A stretch of 22,593 nucleotides of DNA, from the NCBI GenBank assembly GCA_013375405.1, contig JABXJU010000054.1, positions 1 through 22,593 of the forward strand. Reading direction: 5' to 3'. The translations under genes were made by a program, and so were the position numbers. How positions within the stretch are numbered: position 1 is the first letter of the stretch; each line of letters starts with the position of its first letter. Under the pieces are notes generated by a model. That model was not told where the DNA came from and did not search any database. It saw only the letters and a list, made by a program, of their open reading frames with translations. The DNA comes from Candidatus Helarchaeota archaeon (GTDB taxonomy: Archaea > Asgardarchaeota > Lokiarchaeia > Helarchaeales > HEL-GB-A). This document shows, piece after piece, positions 7,576-16,156 of the stretch.

Positions 7576-9231
7576 TTAAATGAAGGTAAATGAATAGTTG
7601 CCGAAGGGCATCACCGCAACGAGGACCCAGGCCAGGAGGAGGGTGGTAAAAATGGCAGGGGAGATGATATTCCGTCCGGAGTACATGTAGACCCACGTTG
7701 AAAGCATTTCGAGGAGCGGGAAGGCAAGAAGGAGGATCATGACGAAGATAGAGGCTAGGCCAAGATTAATGAATAGGATCGGAATGAATAAGGCTATTTT
7801 CGCGACCGAACTGAGGAGGACTACTTTTAACAATTCCTTTATCCGCCCTTGGGGGATATAGGATTGAAGGTTCCGAATATACAGCTGATCCAAAAAGACG
7901 TATGGGAAAAGCAAGATTGCAACAAAAAGGGTAGCACCTAATTCCCGAACTGTTGGGAGGAGGTCGAACATGTTCCAATGGAGGATTGCAGTTAGGGAGC
8001 CGAAACTGAATAGAAAGACAACAAGCCCGAAGAGGACCGATGGTTTGAAGTTGTGGGAGATTTCTTCTTTGATTCGCCTAACAAACGGGCGGGAATCCTT
8101 ATCGATATAGCGATGCATCAAATAGAAAACTAAAAAGAGACCTATCGCGTAGCCCATGAATAGTCCTATTATGAAATTTGCCATGATAAGGTTCAGGTTT
8201 TGTGTGAATAACGCGCTTAAGGGAAGTAGTAGCAAGAATGCAATCATTGTAACAAGACAGTAACCACCAATATAGAGCAATATCTTCTTTGTGGCGTTGG
8301 GATCTTCAATTTTACGTGGATTTTCCTTTACATTTTTGTAGATCACTGGTTTCATATAGGGAATAAAGACGAAGAAGCCAATAACTGCTCCCAGGAGAGC
8401 TATGATTCCGAAAATCTGGCGGTAAATTTCTGTATTTGGTTGCGTAGTGCCTGTGTAAAAACTATCTCGAAACCAGGCACAAATTTCATTCTGAATCGCG
8501 CTATCGGTTATTTCAAGAATATGATCAGCGTAAGGGGCGATGAAGAGCTTTTTAGCAGTGCCGTTGATAAAATAACCATACTGTACTCCATCCGTGACGT
8601 TGACACGGTCGGTGGCATTTTTAAGGAAGGCGATCATGGCCTCATAAGTGAACAGTTCCTCTAAGCCACCCATTGCAATAAGCAGATTATTGATATCAGT
8701 GCCGTTGATTTCGTAATTTGAGTCATTCATCCCGACCATCCCGATCGATACGGTCGCATTGATCTCAGTTTTATAAGTAATAGCTGTCTGCATTACAGCG
8801 GCACCCCCCATTGAATGACCAACTAATCCTATGCTATTGTTGTTGACGTATGGTAAATTCTTGAGATACTGGACTGCAGCATATACGTCATCGATGAGGG
8901 CATCACGCTCGAGGTTTCCACCACTCTGCCCATGTCCCCGGAAATCGATGTTAATGACGACGAACCCGCATTTCACCAGTTCCAGAGCGATACCTTGCAT
9001 CGCCTGTTTGTTTGAAACAAATCCGTGTCCAATCACAATGCCCGGCAGGTCATTTGACGATGTATCAGTCGGAGTATAAACCAAGCTCGCTATCTGGGTC
9101 AGATCGGCGCTTGTCAAGGTTTCGTGTTTAATGGTATAAGACCCTGCAAGATAGGTGAAAGCAAGTGTCCCGATCAAGCCAATACTGACGAGTATTATAC
9201 TGGTAAGTAAAACTAGTTTTCGTAATCGCAT
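7576..9231 (-). CDS. Membrane-anchored alpha/beta hydrolase fused to a polytopic membrane domain
   Basis: The 551-residue protein has an N-terminal membrane helix (about 5-30). An alpha/beta hydrolase domain follows at about 35-260: oxyanion region HGF (69-71), 'DFRGHGQSGG' (96-105), nucleophile elbow GHSMGG with Ser140, and 'ADH' with the likely catalytic His237. The acid residue is not obvious. Residues 264-551 form about seven to eight further membrane helices with no recognised transporter motif. Because the anchor helix is N-terminal and the domain is rich in N-x-T/S sites, the hydrolase probably faces outside, but topology was not computed. The family includes esterases, lipases and peptidases; the substrate is unknown. 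A polytopic tail on such a domain is uncommon and may act on membrane lipids or on released products. The TATA box 24-31 nt upstream suggests a leaderless message. Confidence 0.85.
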   Translation of the reverse strand: MRLRKLVLLTSIILVSIGLIGTLAFTYLAGSYTIKHETLTSADLTQIASLVYTPTDTSSNDLPGIVIGHGFVSNKQAMQGIALELVKCGFVVINIDFRGHGQSGGNLERDALIDDVYAAVQYLKNLPYVNNNSIGLVGHSMGGAAVMQTAITYKTEINATVSIGMVGMNDSNYEINGTDINNLLIAMGGLEELFTYEAMIAFLKNATDRVNVTDGVQYGYFINGTAKKLFIAPYADHILEITDSAIQNEICAWFRDSFYTGTTQPNTEIYRQIFGIIALLGAVIGFFVFIPYMKPVIYKNVKENPRKIEDPNATKKILLYIGGYCLVTMIAFLLLLPLSALFTQNLNLIMANFIIGLFMGYAIGLFLVFYLMHRYIDKDSRPFVRRIKEEISHNFKPSVLFGLVVFLFSFGSLTAILHWNMFDLLPTVRELGATLFVAILLFPYVFLDQLYIRNLQSYIPQGRIKELLKVVLLSSVAKIALFIPILFINLGLASIFVMILLLAFPLLEMLSTWVYMYSGRNIISPAIFTTLLLAWVLVAVMPFGNYSFTFI

Positions 9232-9254
9232 AGTTCCAATTAGAGAATAACTTC

Positions 9255-9262
9255 TATAAATG
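9255..9262 (-). promoter_or_regulatory. TATA box for the hydrolase gene
   Basis: On the minus strand CATTTATAG is centred about 26 nt before ATG 9231, with no ribosome-binding site between. This is the expected layout for a leaderless archaeal transcript. Confidence 0.55.
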
Positions 9263-9306
9263 TGTTATTGAGAAATGTAAATAGGAAGGAGGAGAAATTC
9301 AGCGAC

Positions 9307-9996
9307 TCATTTAGTTAAGATTTCGCGAAACAGCATAATTTTTTCTTCAAGGAGTTTATAGGCGTTGATAGAATCTTCTCGAGAAATGATGAAAATGGTA
9401 TCCAGATGGCACGACATGAATTGGGTGATATTGATATCATGGGTGGCGAATAAATCGGAAACATAGGCAACGATCCCAGGGACCTCAATGATTTCGGGAG
9501 GGCTGATGAGAATGAGAGCGGACTGATTTTTATTCGTGGCAACGATGTTTCTTTCCTCGATGAGTTCAACAAGAGAAGGGAGCAAATTCTGGTGAGCGGC
9601 TATTGTAAATGTTTTCGTGCCTTGTATGATTTGAAAGAAACGTGATCCTTCCACGAACTTTTTTAAGGCGTTAAATTTATTAATTAATGCATGTTGATGT
9701 AGGGTAAGCACCGTTACATCATTCTTGAGTTCAAGTTCACTTTCTGCAATAATTTTTGAAACATTTGCTTCCATTAATTTACGACTTTCCTTTAACTCTT
9801 CAGCATAACGCATTAACGCCATTTTAATGGCATCGATTTGGACAGACTTCCGATTTGCTAATCGTAAGACGCGTTCGCGGATAAGCTCAGCAAGGGCAGA
9901 ATAATTAATAACCCCTTGTCTAATTCCATCAATTAACGATGGATGGACTTGAATCACGCGCCTGGTGGCCTCAGCAATTGAAATTTGTTCGGACAT
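9307..9996 (-). CDS. ACT-domain protein, probable amino-acid-sensing regulator
   Basis: This is a 229-residue soluble protein. The C-terminal part (about 160-225) reads 'SALILISPPEIIEVPGIVAYVSDLFATHDINITQF' and then 'DTIFIISREDSINAYKLLEE'. That is the beta-alpha-beta-beta-alpha-beta order and the 'VPGIVAYVSDLFATHDINI' turn of an ACT domain of the aspartokinase type. The segment about 95-158 may be a degenerate second ACT-like unit. The N-terminal 90 residues are helical and charged, without a clear DNA-binding motif. Stand-alone ACT proteins usually bind amino acids and act on an enzyme or on transcription. The arg/lys-type genes begin about 0.9 kb away on the other strand, so a link to amino-acid biosynthesis is possible but unproven. 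The start ATG 9996 follows TTGTGATTCAAA, a weak ribosome-binding site. Confidence 0.7.
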   Translation of the reverse strand: MSEQISIAEATRRVIQVHPSLIDGIRQGVINYSALAELIRERVLRLANRKSVQIDAIKMALMRYAEELKESRKLMEANVSKIIAESELELKNDVTVLTLHQHALINKFNALKKFVEGSRFFQIIQGTKTFTIAAHQNLLPSLVELIEERNIVATNKNQSALILISPPEIIEVPGIVAYVSDLFATHDINITQFMSCHLDTIFIISREDSINAYKLLEEKIMLFREILTK

Positions 9997-10127
9997 TTTG
10001 AATCACAACTAATAAAGATTGAACTTGAAATATCTATTGTAATATGGGTTTTTAAATTATTGATTAAAAACATTTTAATTTCATATTTTAATTAACACAG
10101 TTTATCTAAAATAGATACGCTTGAAAG

Positions 10128-10790
10128 GTGGAATGGATAGCGTTGCAAAATTGGAGAAAAGTGGCTTTCATTCTGGCTATAGTTGGTATAATCCAATTCA
10201 TCATCCTGATAAGTATCGCAATGGTGTTTTATGCAGGGGGCAATAGTGTCAATCCTTCTGCGCCAGGGTATTCCTTCTTGCTAAATTACTGGAGTGATTT
10301 AGGTAGGGTTGTCGCATGGTCAGGGAAAAATAATATCATTTCCCAGGTGTTGTTTAGTATTGCGATGATTGGGTGGGGAATTTCATTTGTCCCTAGTATT
10401 CAAGCCCTATCCTCTTTATTTTCAGAATCAAGACGAGGAAAATTATTCTGTAAAATTGGCACGATCTCTGCATTAATTAGTGTATTATTGCTTTTCTGTG
10501 AGGTAGCCTTTTTTCCAGTGGATGTTCACCCGTTACCCCATACAATTCTGGCTGCTCTCGGTTATCTAACATTATTAATTGTGGAAATCCTCTATGCAAT
10601 TGTTATGTTTTGGGATGAAAATTATCCTAATAAACACGCGATTTGCTTTTTGGTGGTGGCAGTTGTTATATGCCTTTGGGCAATTTTTAGACAGCCAGTA
10701 TTGCAAAAATCCGTCACCTTTACGCTCGCTATTGCTACTTTAATTGTCTTTTATGACGCGTGGAAAATGACTGCCGAAAAAAATGAATAA
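10128..10790 (+). CDS. DUF998-like six-helix membrane protein
   Basis: The protein has about 220 residues and six hydrophobic segments (roughly 12-36, 70-92, 107-127, 137-158, 167-184 and 188-205). After the first helix it has 'YAGGNSVNPSAPGYSFLLNY' and then 'WSDLGR', which resembles the conserved N-terminal pattern of DUF998/FrrB-like archaeal membrane proteins (YxGG...YSxxxNxxSDLG). The fourth helix starts near 'PVDVHPLPHTILAALGYL', with His residues that recur in that family. The function is unknown. The start is uncertain: a stop lies at 10122, so only GTG 10128 or TTG 10143 remain, with GGTGG sitting between them. A TATA-like ATATTTTAATT at 10083-10093 would give a very short leader. Two T6 runs follow the stop, so it is probably monocistronic. 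Confidence 0.7.
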   Translation: MEWIALQNWRKVAFILAIVGIIQFIILISIAMVFYAGGNSVNPSAPGYSFLLNYWSDLGRVVAWSGKNNIISQVLFSIAMIGWGISFVPSIQALSSLFSESRRGKLFCKIGTISALISVLLLFCEVAFFPVDVHPLPHTILAALGYLTLLIVEILYAIVMFWDENYPNKHAICFLVVAVVICLWAIFRQPVLQKSVTFTLAIATLIVFYDAWKMTAEKNE

Positions 10791-10799
10791 GGAGATTCC

Positions 10800-10818
10800 T
10801 TTTTTCATAGAATTTTTT
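10800..10818 (+). terminator. Paired T6 runs after the DUF998-like gene
   Basis: Two runs of six T (10800-10805 and 10813-10818), starting 10 nt after the TAA, with further T-rich sequence to 10837. This fits archaeal intrinsic termination ahead of the argC promoter. Confidence 0.4.
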
Positions 10819-10845
10819 AAGACATTTTTGTTTTATTTGATACAG

Positions 10846-10858
10846 AATATACTTAAAA
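10846..10858 (+). promoter_or_regulatory. Probable TATA box of the argC-argD-oxidoreductase operon
   Basis: The sequence AATATACTTAAAA is the best A box in the 127-base gap. It would give a leader of about 40 nt before ATG 10918, where GAAGG lies near -13. No repressor site or riboswitch was recognised in the leader. Confidence 0.4.
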
Positions 10859-10917
10859 GAGGGTTAATTGAATAATTTTTTACGAGAAAAATTAGAAAAA
10901 TTGAAGGTTTCGGTAAA

Positions 10918-11964
10918 ATGAAGGCTGGAATCGTTGGTGCATCGGGATATACTGGTGGAGATCTAATAAGATTGGTATTAATCCACCCAGAAGTGGAATT
11001 AACATATATTACATCGCGTAGATATCAAGGAAAATACGTAAAACATTTGCACCCTAATTTAAGAGGCATTACAGATTTGAAATTTGAAGAATTGACCCCA
11101 GAGAGAGCAAGTCAGTGTGATATTATTTTTATGGCAGTACCGCATAAAGCATCGATGAATATAGCACCAGATCTTTTGGATGTAGGATTGAAGATTGTAG
11201 ATTTGAGCGCGGACTTCCGTCTGAACGATCCGAAAGAGTATGAAAAGTATTATTGTCCCCATACACATCCAGAATTGTTTGAGAAAGCGGTATATGGGCT
11301 TCCTGAACTACATCGAGAAGAATTAAAAAAGGCCGAAATTGCGGCAGTGCCTGGTTGTATGGCCTCGAGTGCAATCTTAGGGTTGGCACCAGTGATGACA
11401 GAGGATTTTGTTGATCTTACCCATATTATTGTGGACACAAAAATAGGTTCATCTGGTGGGGGAAAGAACTTCAGTTTTGCGAGTCATCATCCTGAGAGAT
11501 CTGGTGTTGTTCGTCCCTATGGCGCGGCGGGGCATAGACATTTAGCAGAAATTAATCAAGAATTGAGCTTGATCACAAATAAGACTATTAAAGTAGGGCT
11601 TTCCACACATGCAGTGAGTATGATTCGTGGTATATTATCTACGATTCATGTATTTTTAACTTCATCAGTAGAGAACAAAGATATTTGGAAAGCCTTTAGA
11701 AAATGCTATAATCAAGAGCCTTTCATCAGGTTGATCAAGCAAGCTACTGGTAATTATCGCCTCCCTGATCCAAAGGCAGTAATCGGATCAAATTTTTGTG
11801 ATATTGGATTTGTACTCGATGAGAATATTCCAAGACTTGTTATTCTTTCTGCTATTGATAACTTAATTAAAGGGGCGGCGGGTTCAGCAGTTCAATGCAT
11901 GAATATCATGCTGGGGATGGAAGAAACAGCAGGTTTATTAATACCCGCTTTACATCCGATATAG
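10918..11964 (+). CDS. argC: N-acetyl-gamma-glutamyl-phosphate / LysW-amino-acid-phosphate reductase
   Basis: The 348-residue protein has the normal length of ArgC/LysY. It shows the NADP-binding N-terminus GIVGASGYTGGDLIRL, 'VDLSADFRL' (94-102), the catalytic Cys147 in AAVPGCMASS, and 'GAAGHRHLAEINQEL' (202-216). It reduces an acyl-phosphate of protected glutamate or alpha-aminoadipate to the semialdehyde, using NADPH, in arginine or lysine synthesis. The sequence SSGGGKNFSFASHHPERSG (from about 178) looks more like the archaeal LysY group, which works on substrates carried by the LysW protein, than bacterial ArgC. No lysW, lysX or lysZ is in view, so the carrier type is inference. It is the first gene of a run with argD 33 nt downstream. 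Start ATG 10918. Confidence 0.92.
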   Translation: MKAGIVGASGYTGGDLIRLVLIHPEVELTYITSRRYQGKYVKHLHPNLRGITDLKFEELTPERASQCDIIFMAVPHKASMNIAPDLLDVGLKIVDLSADFRLNDPKEYEKYYCPHTHPELFEKAVYGLPELHREELKKAEIAAVPGCMASSAILGLAPVMTEDFVDLTHIIVDTKIGSSGGGKNFSFASHHPERSGVVRPYGAAGHRHLAEINQELSLITNKTIKVGLSTHAVSMIRGILSTIHVFLTSSVENKDIWKAFRKCYNQEPFIRLIKQATGNYRLPDPKAVIGSNFCDIGFVLDENIPRLVILSAIDNLIKGAAGSAVQCMNIMLGMEETAGLLIPALHPI

Positions 11965-11997
11965 AACCAGCAGTCTATAAGGTTAGAAGGAGTTTAA

Positions 11998-13164
11998 ATG
12001 AACTTAATTGATTTAGAAGATAAATATATCCCCTCAATATTTCCGAAACGTCCTGTTATGATCGTGAAGGGGAACGGATCTCTCGTATGGGACGCAGATG
12101 GAAAGGAGTACATCGACTGTGTTGGGGGCAATGGCGTCTGTTTGATTGGACATTCACATCCCAAACTTATTGAAACCATTCGAGCTCAAGCCGAACAGTT
12201 AATAATATGCCCATACATATTTTATAACGATAAACGGGCGAAATTGCTTGAAAAGCTGGCGGAAATAACCCCAAATCCTCTAGAAAGGACCTTTCTCTCG
12301 AATTCAGGAGCAGAAGCTGTAGAATGTGCAATAAAATTAGCCCGTAAATCTACAGGTAAAAAAGAAATTATTGCGATGAAGCGAGGGTTTCATGGCCGAA
12401 CCTTAGGAGCCCTCTCTGCGACGTGGAATCCGAAATATAGAAATCCGTTCCAACCGTTAGTCCCCGGTTTTACCCACGTTCCATTTGGAGATCTAGAATC
12501 AGCAAAAAACGCTATTTCGGATGACACCGCTGCTATCATTACCGAGGCCGTCCAAGGAGAGGGTGGCATTATTCCAGCACCCAAAGGTTTTCTTGCAGGT
12601 TTGCGCGAACTATGTGATACTAAAGGCATCCTTCTCATTATTGATGAAGTTCAGACGGGATTTGGCAGGACGGGAGAATTATTTGCCTTTCAACATTGGA
12701 ATGTGGTTCCAGACATACTGTGTTTAGCTAAGGGAATGGCAGGTGGGATTCCAATGGGGGCCACAATATCAAGTTCAGAAATTTTTGGAGCGTTGAAATC
12801 AGGAGAACACTATTCTACTTTCGGTGGGAACCCCCTTGCATGCGCTACTGCGAATACAACCATTGAAATTATTCAAGAAGAGAAGCTTGTTGAAAATTCG
12901 AAGAAGATGGGTGATTATTTCCTTAAGAAAGTCAACGAAGATGTTAAAAGTTTACAGCTCGTGAGAAAGATTCGTGGGATTGGCTTGATGCTAGCCATAG
13001 ACCTACGATTAAAGCATAAGGCATTTGTGTTGAAAGCAGTCGAGAAAGGGCTATTATTACTAACCTCTGGCGCCACTACTATTCGCATGCTACCCCCTCT
13101 CAATCTCTCTCAAAAATATATTAATAAGATAATTACAATTCTAATAGAGATTCTTACAACTTAA
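11998..13164 (+). CDS. argD: Acetylornithine / LysW-lysine type aminotransferase
   Basis: This 388-residue PLP-dependent class III aminotransferase converts the semialdehyde made by ArgC into the amino compound, with glutamate as donor. Visible motifs: 'GHSHPKLIETI' (51-61), 'FLSNSGAEAVECAIKLAR' (99-116) with the phosphate-binding loop, 'FHGRTLGALSAT' (131-142), 'EAVQGEGG' (183-190), 'IIDEVQTGFGRTG' with Asp216 pairing with the PLP ring, and the PLP lysine Lys245 in LAKGMAGG. 'YSTFGGNPLA' near 272 completes the site. AGAAGGAG five bases upstream of ATG 11998 is a strong ribosome-binding site. It follows argC and lies 15 bases before the next gene, so the three are probably one transcript. ArgD and LysJ cannot be told apart from sequence alone here. 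Confidence 0.92.
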   Translation: MNLIDLEDKYIPSIFPKRPVMIVKGNGSLVWDADGKEYIDCVGGNGVCLIGHSHPKLIETIRAQAEQLIICPYIFYNDKRAKLLEKLAEITPNPLERTFLSNSGAEAVECAIKLARKSTGKKEIIAMKRGFHGRTLGALSATWNPKYRNPFQPLVPGFTHVPFGDLESAKNAISDDTAAIITEAVQGEGGIIPAPKGFLAGLRELCDTKGILLIIDEVQTGFGRTGELFAFQHWNVVPDILCLAKGMAGGIPMGATISSSEIFGALKSGEHYSTFGGNPLACATANTTIEIIQEEKLVENSKKMGDYFLKKVNEDVKSLQLVRKIRGIGLMLAIDLRLKHKAFVLKAVEKGLLLLTSGATTIRMLPPLNLSQKYINKIITILIEILTT

Positions 13165-13179
13165 TTTCGAGGGAATAAA

Positions 13180-16089
13180 TTGAAGATAATTGATAATGCA
13201 GTAATTAAGGATAGATATGAATGCATTGTAGTAGGTACGGGAATAGGCGGTATTACTGCTGCTGCCTTGTTAGCTAATAAGGGCATTGATACGCTCATGA
13301 TAGAGCAGCGGCGCCTTCCTGGAGGTGCCTGCACTTCGCTTAAACAAGTAGGACAATCATTTGATATAGGGTCTGCCTTATTATTCGGCTTCGGAGGGTT
13401 TGAGGGGACTCTTGCGCCACATCAATTTATAATGAATTCTCTTAGAGAACCCCTGAATGTGATTCAGCACGATTCCATTTATCGATGCCATTTTCGGCAA
13501 AACGGAAAAATGGTGCAGGTTACATTTTGGCAGGATTTTGATCGATTCTTTGAGGAACTGGCAGCTGCTTTTCCCGCCCAAAAAGAAGAGTTAAGGAAGT
13601 TTTATGAAGTTTTGAATGATGGGTATTCAACTCTTACAAAAATGGACACTACTGCACCAATTTCGGAGCAATCGTTATTCGCTAAAATGAAAATGTTTTT
13701 AAAACATCCCATTGGCGCATTAAGGCTGTTTAGATGGATGAATAAAGACATGAAATCCTTAATGGATAAGTATCTTAAGGAAGATCCAAAAATTAAAACT
13801 TTCTTTGATTTCTTACTATCTCTTATGTTAACCACGAAGGTGGAAGAAACCCCACTCTTATTAGCTATTGGAGTATTTATAATTGCGTTCCATGGTGGAG
13901 CGTGTTATCCAGAAGGGTCCCCACAAATGCTGCCGAATGCACTAGAGCGCGCCTTTGAACGGTTGGGTGGTACAACCCTTTATCGTCATAAAGTAGAGGA
14001 AATTCTCATTGAAAATAAAAAAGCATATGGAGTTCGACTTGATAATGGAACTGAAATTCTAGCGAAATACGTAATCTCCGATGCTACGATATGGCAAAAT
14101 TATAATAAACTCATCAATAAAAAGCATCTTACCCAAAAGCGAATTGATTGGGCAAACAATTTTAAGCCCACGTTAAGTGCGATGCTGATGTACATCGCAG
14201 TGAAAGAGGAAACGTTTCCTGAGGGTTTTCGTTCAATTGAAATGTTCATTGAGGATATTAGCAATTATGAAGGTGGGATTGCAATTTTATATATTCCTTC
14301 AATGGAAGATCCCTCAATTTGTCCACCAGGCACGCATTCAATGACAGTCCTCGCCGAATTATTCGAGGAATTTCCCCGACCTGGCGATCCTGAATATCAG
14401 TCGGAGGCATATTATAAATTAAAAGAAAAGGAAACTAATCGAGTTCTTGATGATCTTGAACAATACTTGCCGAATCTCAGAAAAAATATCATAACCATGA
14501 AGGTAGCGACACCAGCCACCATCGAGCGTTTTACCTTGAGGGATTTTGGCAGTATTGGAGGGCCAAAACAAGCTCTTGGGCAGCACTTACTTAATCGCCC
14601 GAGAGCAAAGAGTGAATTTAAAAACCTGTTCTTTGTCGGTGATAGCACTACCATGGGAGAAGGCGTAGTAATGGTAACTATGTCTGCCGTGGGTGGAGCT
14701 AATATGGTTCTGAAAAGTGCGGGTAAAAAACCCTACAAAACCCGGAAATTTGATAAAAACTACATTCACTTTGTTGAAGGTAAACCACGCACCCCATTGC
14801 CGCGTATAGATGAAGAATTGGATGATAAAAAGGCACGACGTGTGGCAGTTGAATGTCAATGGTGTCTCGAAGCAAAATGCACCGATGCATGCCCTGCAAA
14901 GGTTGACGCATTAAATTTTATGCGGAGAATGGAATCCAATAACTTTCTTGGGGCAGCTCGAACCATACGACAAACAAATCCATTAGGAGAAATTTGTGGA
15001 ATAATCTGCCCACATGAAAACTTTTGCGAAAAGGATTGCAACCATAAAGAATTTTCTGATGAATCCGCGCGGATTGGACAATTAGAAGCATGGGTTTGCA
15101 AGCGTGCAGGAGAAAGTGGGTGGGATAAAGCTATGGAAGTGCCCAATGGTAAAAAAGTTGCCGTTGTTGGGGCAGGTCCTGCTGGATTATCTTGTGCATA
15201 CTTCCTATCCCGTTTAGGTTATAACGTTGATGTATTTGAGAAACAAAAAAAGAAGGGAGGAATGTTGACACATGTGATCCCGGCCTCTCGATTATCGCCA
15301 GATGCAATCGAACGTGATTTAAAAGGTGTTTCACTGCCCTCCATCAATTTCAAATATGGAATGGAATTAGGTAAGGATATCAAAATTTCCCAACTTTCAG
15401 ATGATTATGACGCGGTCTTTCTTGCACCAGGGTTATGGGCTGGTCATAAATTGGATCTCCCAGGGATTGAAAATGTCGATATTACCGATGCCTTATCATT
15501 CATTATAGAGTATCATCAAAAAGGCAAGGTCGATGTTAAAGGTAAATTATTGGTTATTGGCGGTGGTTCTGTAGCTACCGATGCGGTCCTCGTCGCTAGA
15601 GAGAGCGGGGTAAAGGATATCACAATGGTTTGTTTAGAATCAAGAGAAGAAATGCCTGCATTGAAAACTGAAATTGCTGAAATTTTAGAATGGGGTTGTG
15701 AGCTGCATAATTCATGGGGACCCAAGGAATTCGCTGATGGAAAGTTATGTTGCATCGAATGTACTTCCGTTTTTGATGACGATGGTAAATTCGCTCCCAA
15801 ATTCAATATTGAACAAAGAAATGAATTTGAATTCGACCATGTCATAATGGCGGTGGGGCAAGAAATTGAAACAAATCTTGCAACTTATCTCAAAGAAGAA
15901 TTTGGAACTGCAGGATTAATTGAAGTCAATCCGGAAACGTTACAAGTTAATGGAAAATCAAAGATATATGCTGGCGGAGATATTATAAGAGGTGCGGGCA
16001 CCGTTGTTCAATCTGTAGCGGATGGGCGCCGGGCGGCGATGGCAATTGACGCAAATCTGAGCAAGATATTTTCCGCTGTAAAAATGTAA
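13180..16089 (+). CDS. Fusion of a CrtI-like FAD oxidoreductase with an Fe-S/FAD GltD-like NAD(P)H module
   Basis: The 969-residue protein starts at TTG 13180, with GAGGGA 5 bases upstream. Part 1 (about 12-515) is a phytoene-desaturase/retinol-saturase-like flavoprotein: GTGIGG (19-24), 'IEQRRLPGGACTSL', and the C-terminal FAD motif 'NLFFVGDSTTMGEGVVMVT' (482-500). Part 2 (about 550-969) is like the small subunit of glutamate synthase or the N-terminus of dihydropyrimidine dehydrogenase. It has two four-Cys sets (559, 562, 567, 571 and 606, 610, 616, 620) for 4Fe-4S clusters, GAGPAG (664-669) for FAD, GGGSVA (794-799) for NAD(P)H, and 'IYAGGDIIRGAGTVVQSVADG' (929-949). Part 2 would pass electrons from NAD(P)H through FAD and Fe-S to part 1. 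This suggests a self-contained reductase or saturase of an isoprenoid-like substrate, which is inference. It follows argD closely, and the domain junction is clean. Confidence 0.9.
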   Translation: MKIIDNAVIKDRYECIVVGTGIGGITAAALLANKGIDTLMIEQRRLPGGACTSLKQVGQSFDIGSALLFGFGGFEGTLAPHQFIMNSLREPLNVIQHDSIYRCHFRQNGKMVQVTFWQDFDRFFEELAAAFPAQKEELRKFYEVLNDGYSTLTKMDTTAPISEQSLFAKMKMFLKHPIGALRLFRWMNKDMKSLMDKYLKEDPKIKTFFDFLLSLMLTTKVEETPLLLAIGVFIIAFHGGACYPEGSPQMLPNALERAFERLGGTTLYRHKVEEILIENKKAYGVRLDNGTEILAKYVISDATIWQNYNKLINKKHLTQKRIDWANNFKPTLSAMLMYIAVKEETFPEGFRSIEMFIEDISNYEGGIAILYIPSMEDPSICPPGTHSMTVLAELFEEFPRPGDPEYQSEAYYKLKEKETNRVLDDLEQYLPNLRKNIITMKVATPATIERFTLRDFGSIGGPKQALGQHLLNRPRAKSEFKNLFFVGDSTTMGEGVVMVTMSAVGGANMVLKSAGKKPYKTRKFDKNYIHFVEGKPRTPLPRIDEELDDKKARRVAVECQWCLEAKCTDACPAKVDALNFMRRMESNNFLGAARTIRQTNPLGEICGIICPHENFCEKDCNHKEFSDESARIGQLEAWVCKRAGESGWDKAMEVPNGKKVAVVGAGPAGLSCAYFLSRLGYNVDVFEKQKKKGGMLTHVIPASRLSPDAIERDLKGVSLPSINFKYGMELGKDIKISQLSDDYDAVFLAPGLWAGHKLDLPGIENVDITDALSFIIEYHQKGKVDVKGKLLVIGGGSVATDAVLVARESGVKDITMVCLESREEMPALKTEIAEILEWGCELHNSWGPKEFADGKLCCIECTSVFDDDGKFAPKFNIEQRNEFEFDHVIMAVGQEIETNLATYLKEEFGTAGLIEVNPETLQVNGKSKIYAGGDIIRGAGTVVQSVADGRRAAMAIDANLSKIFSAVKM

Positions 16090-16156
16090 TAAAGGTTTAT
16101 AGAGACATTTTGAATTAAGGGGTTGAGGTTTGAAAAATTCATAGGAGAAATAAAAC

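Noticed and set aside
10132..10245. ATG 10132 frame in front of the DUF998-like protein
   Set aside because: It is in a different frame from the membrane protein, ends after about 37 codons and has no ribosome-binding site at a proper distance.
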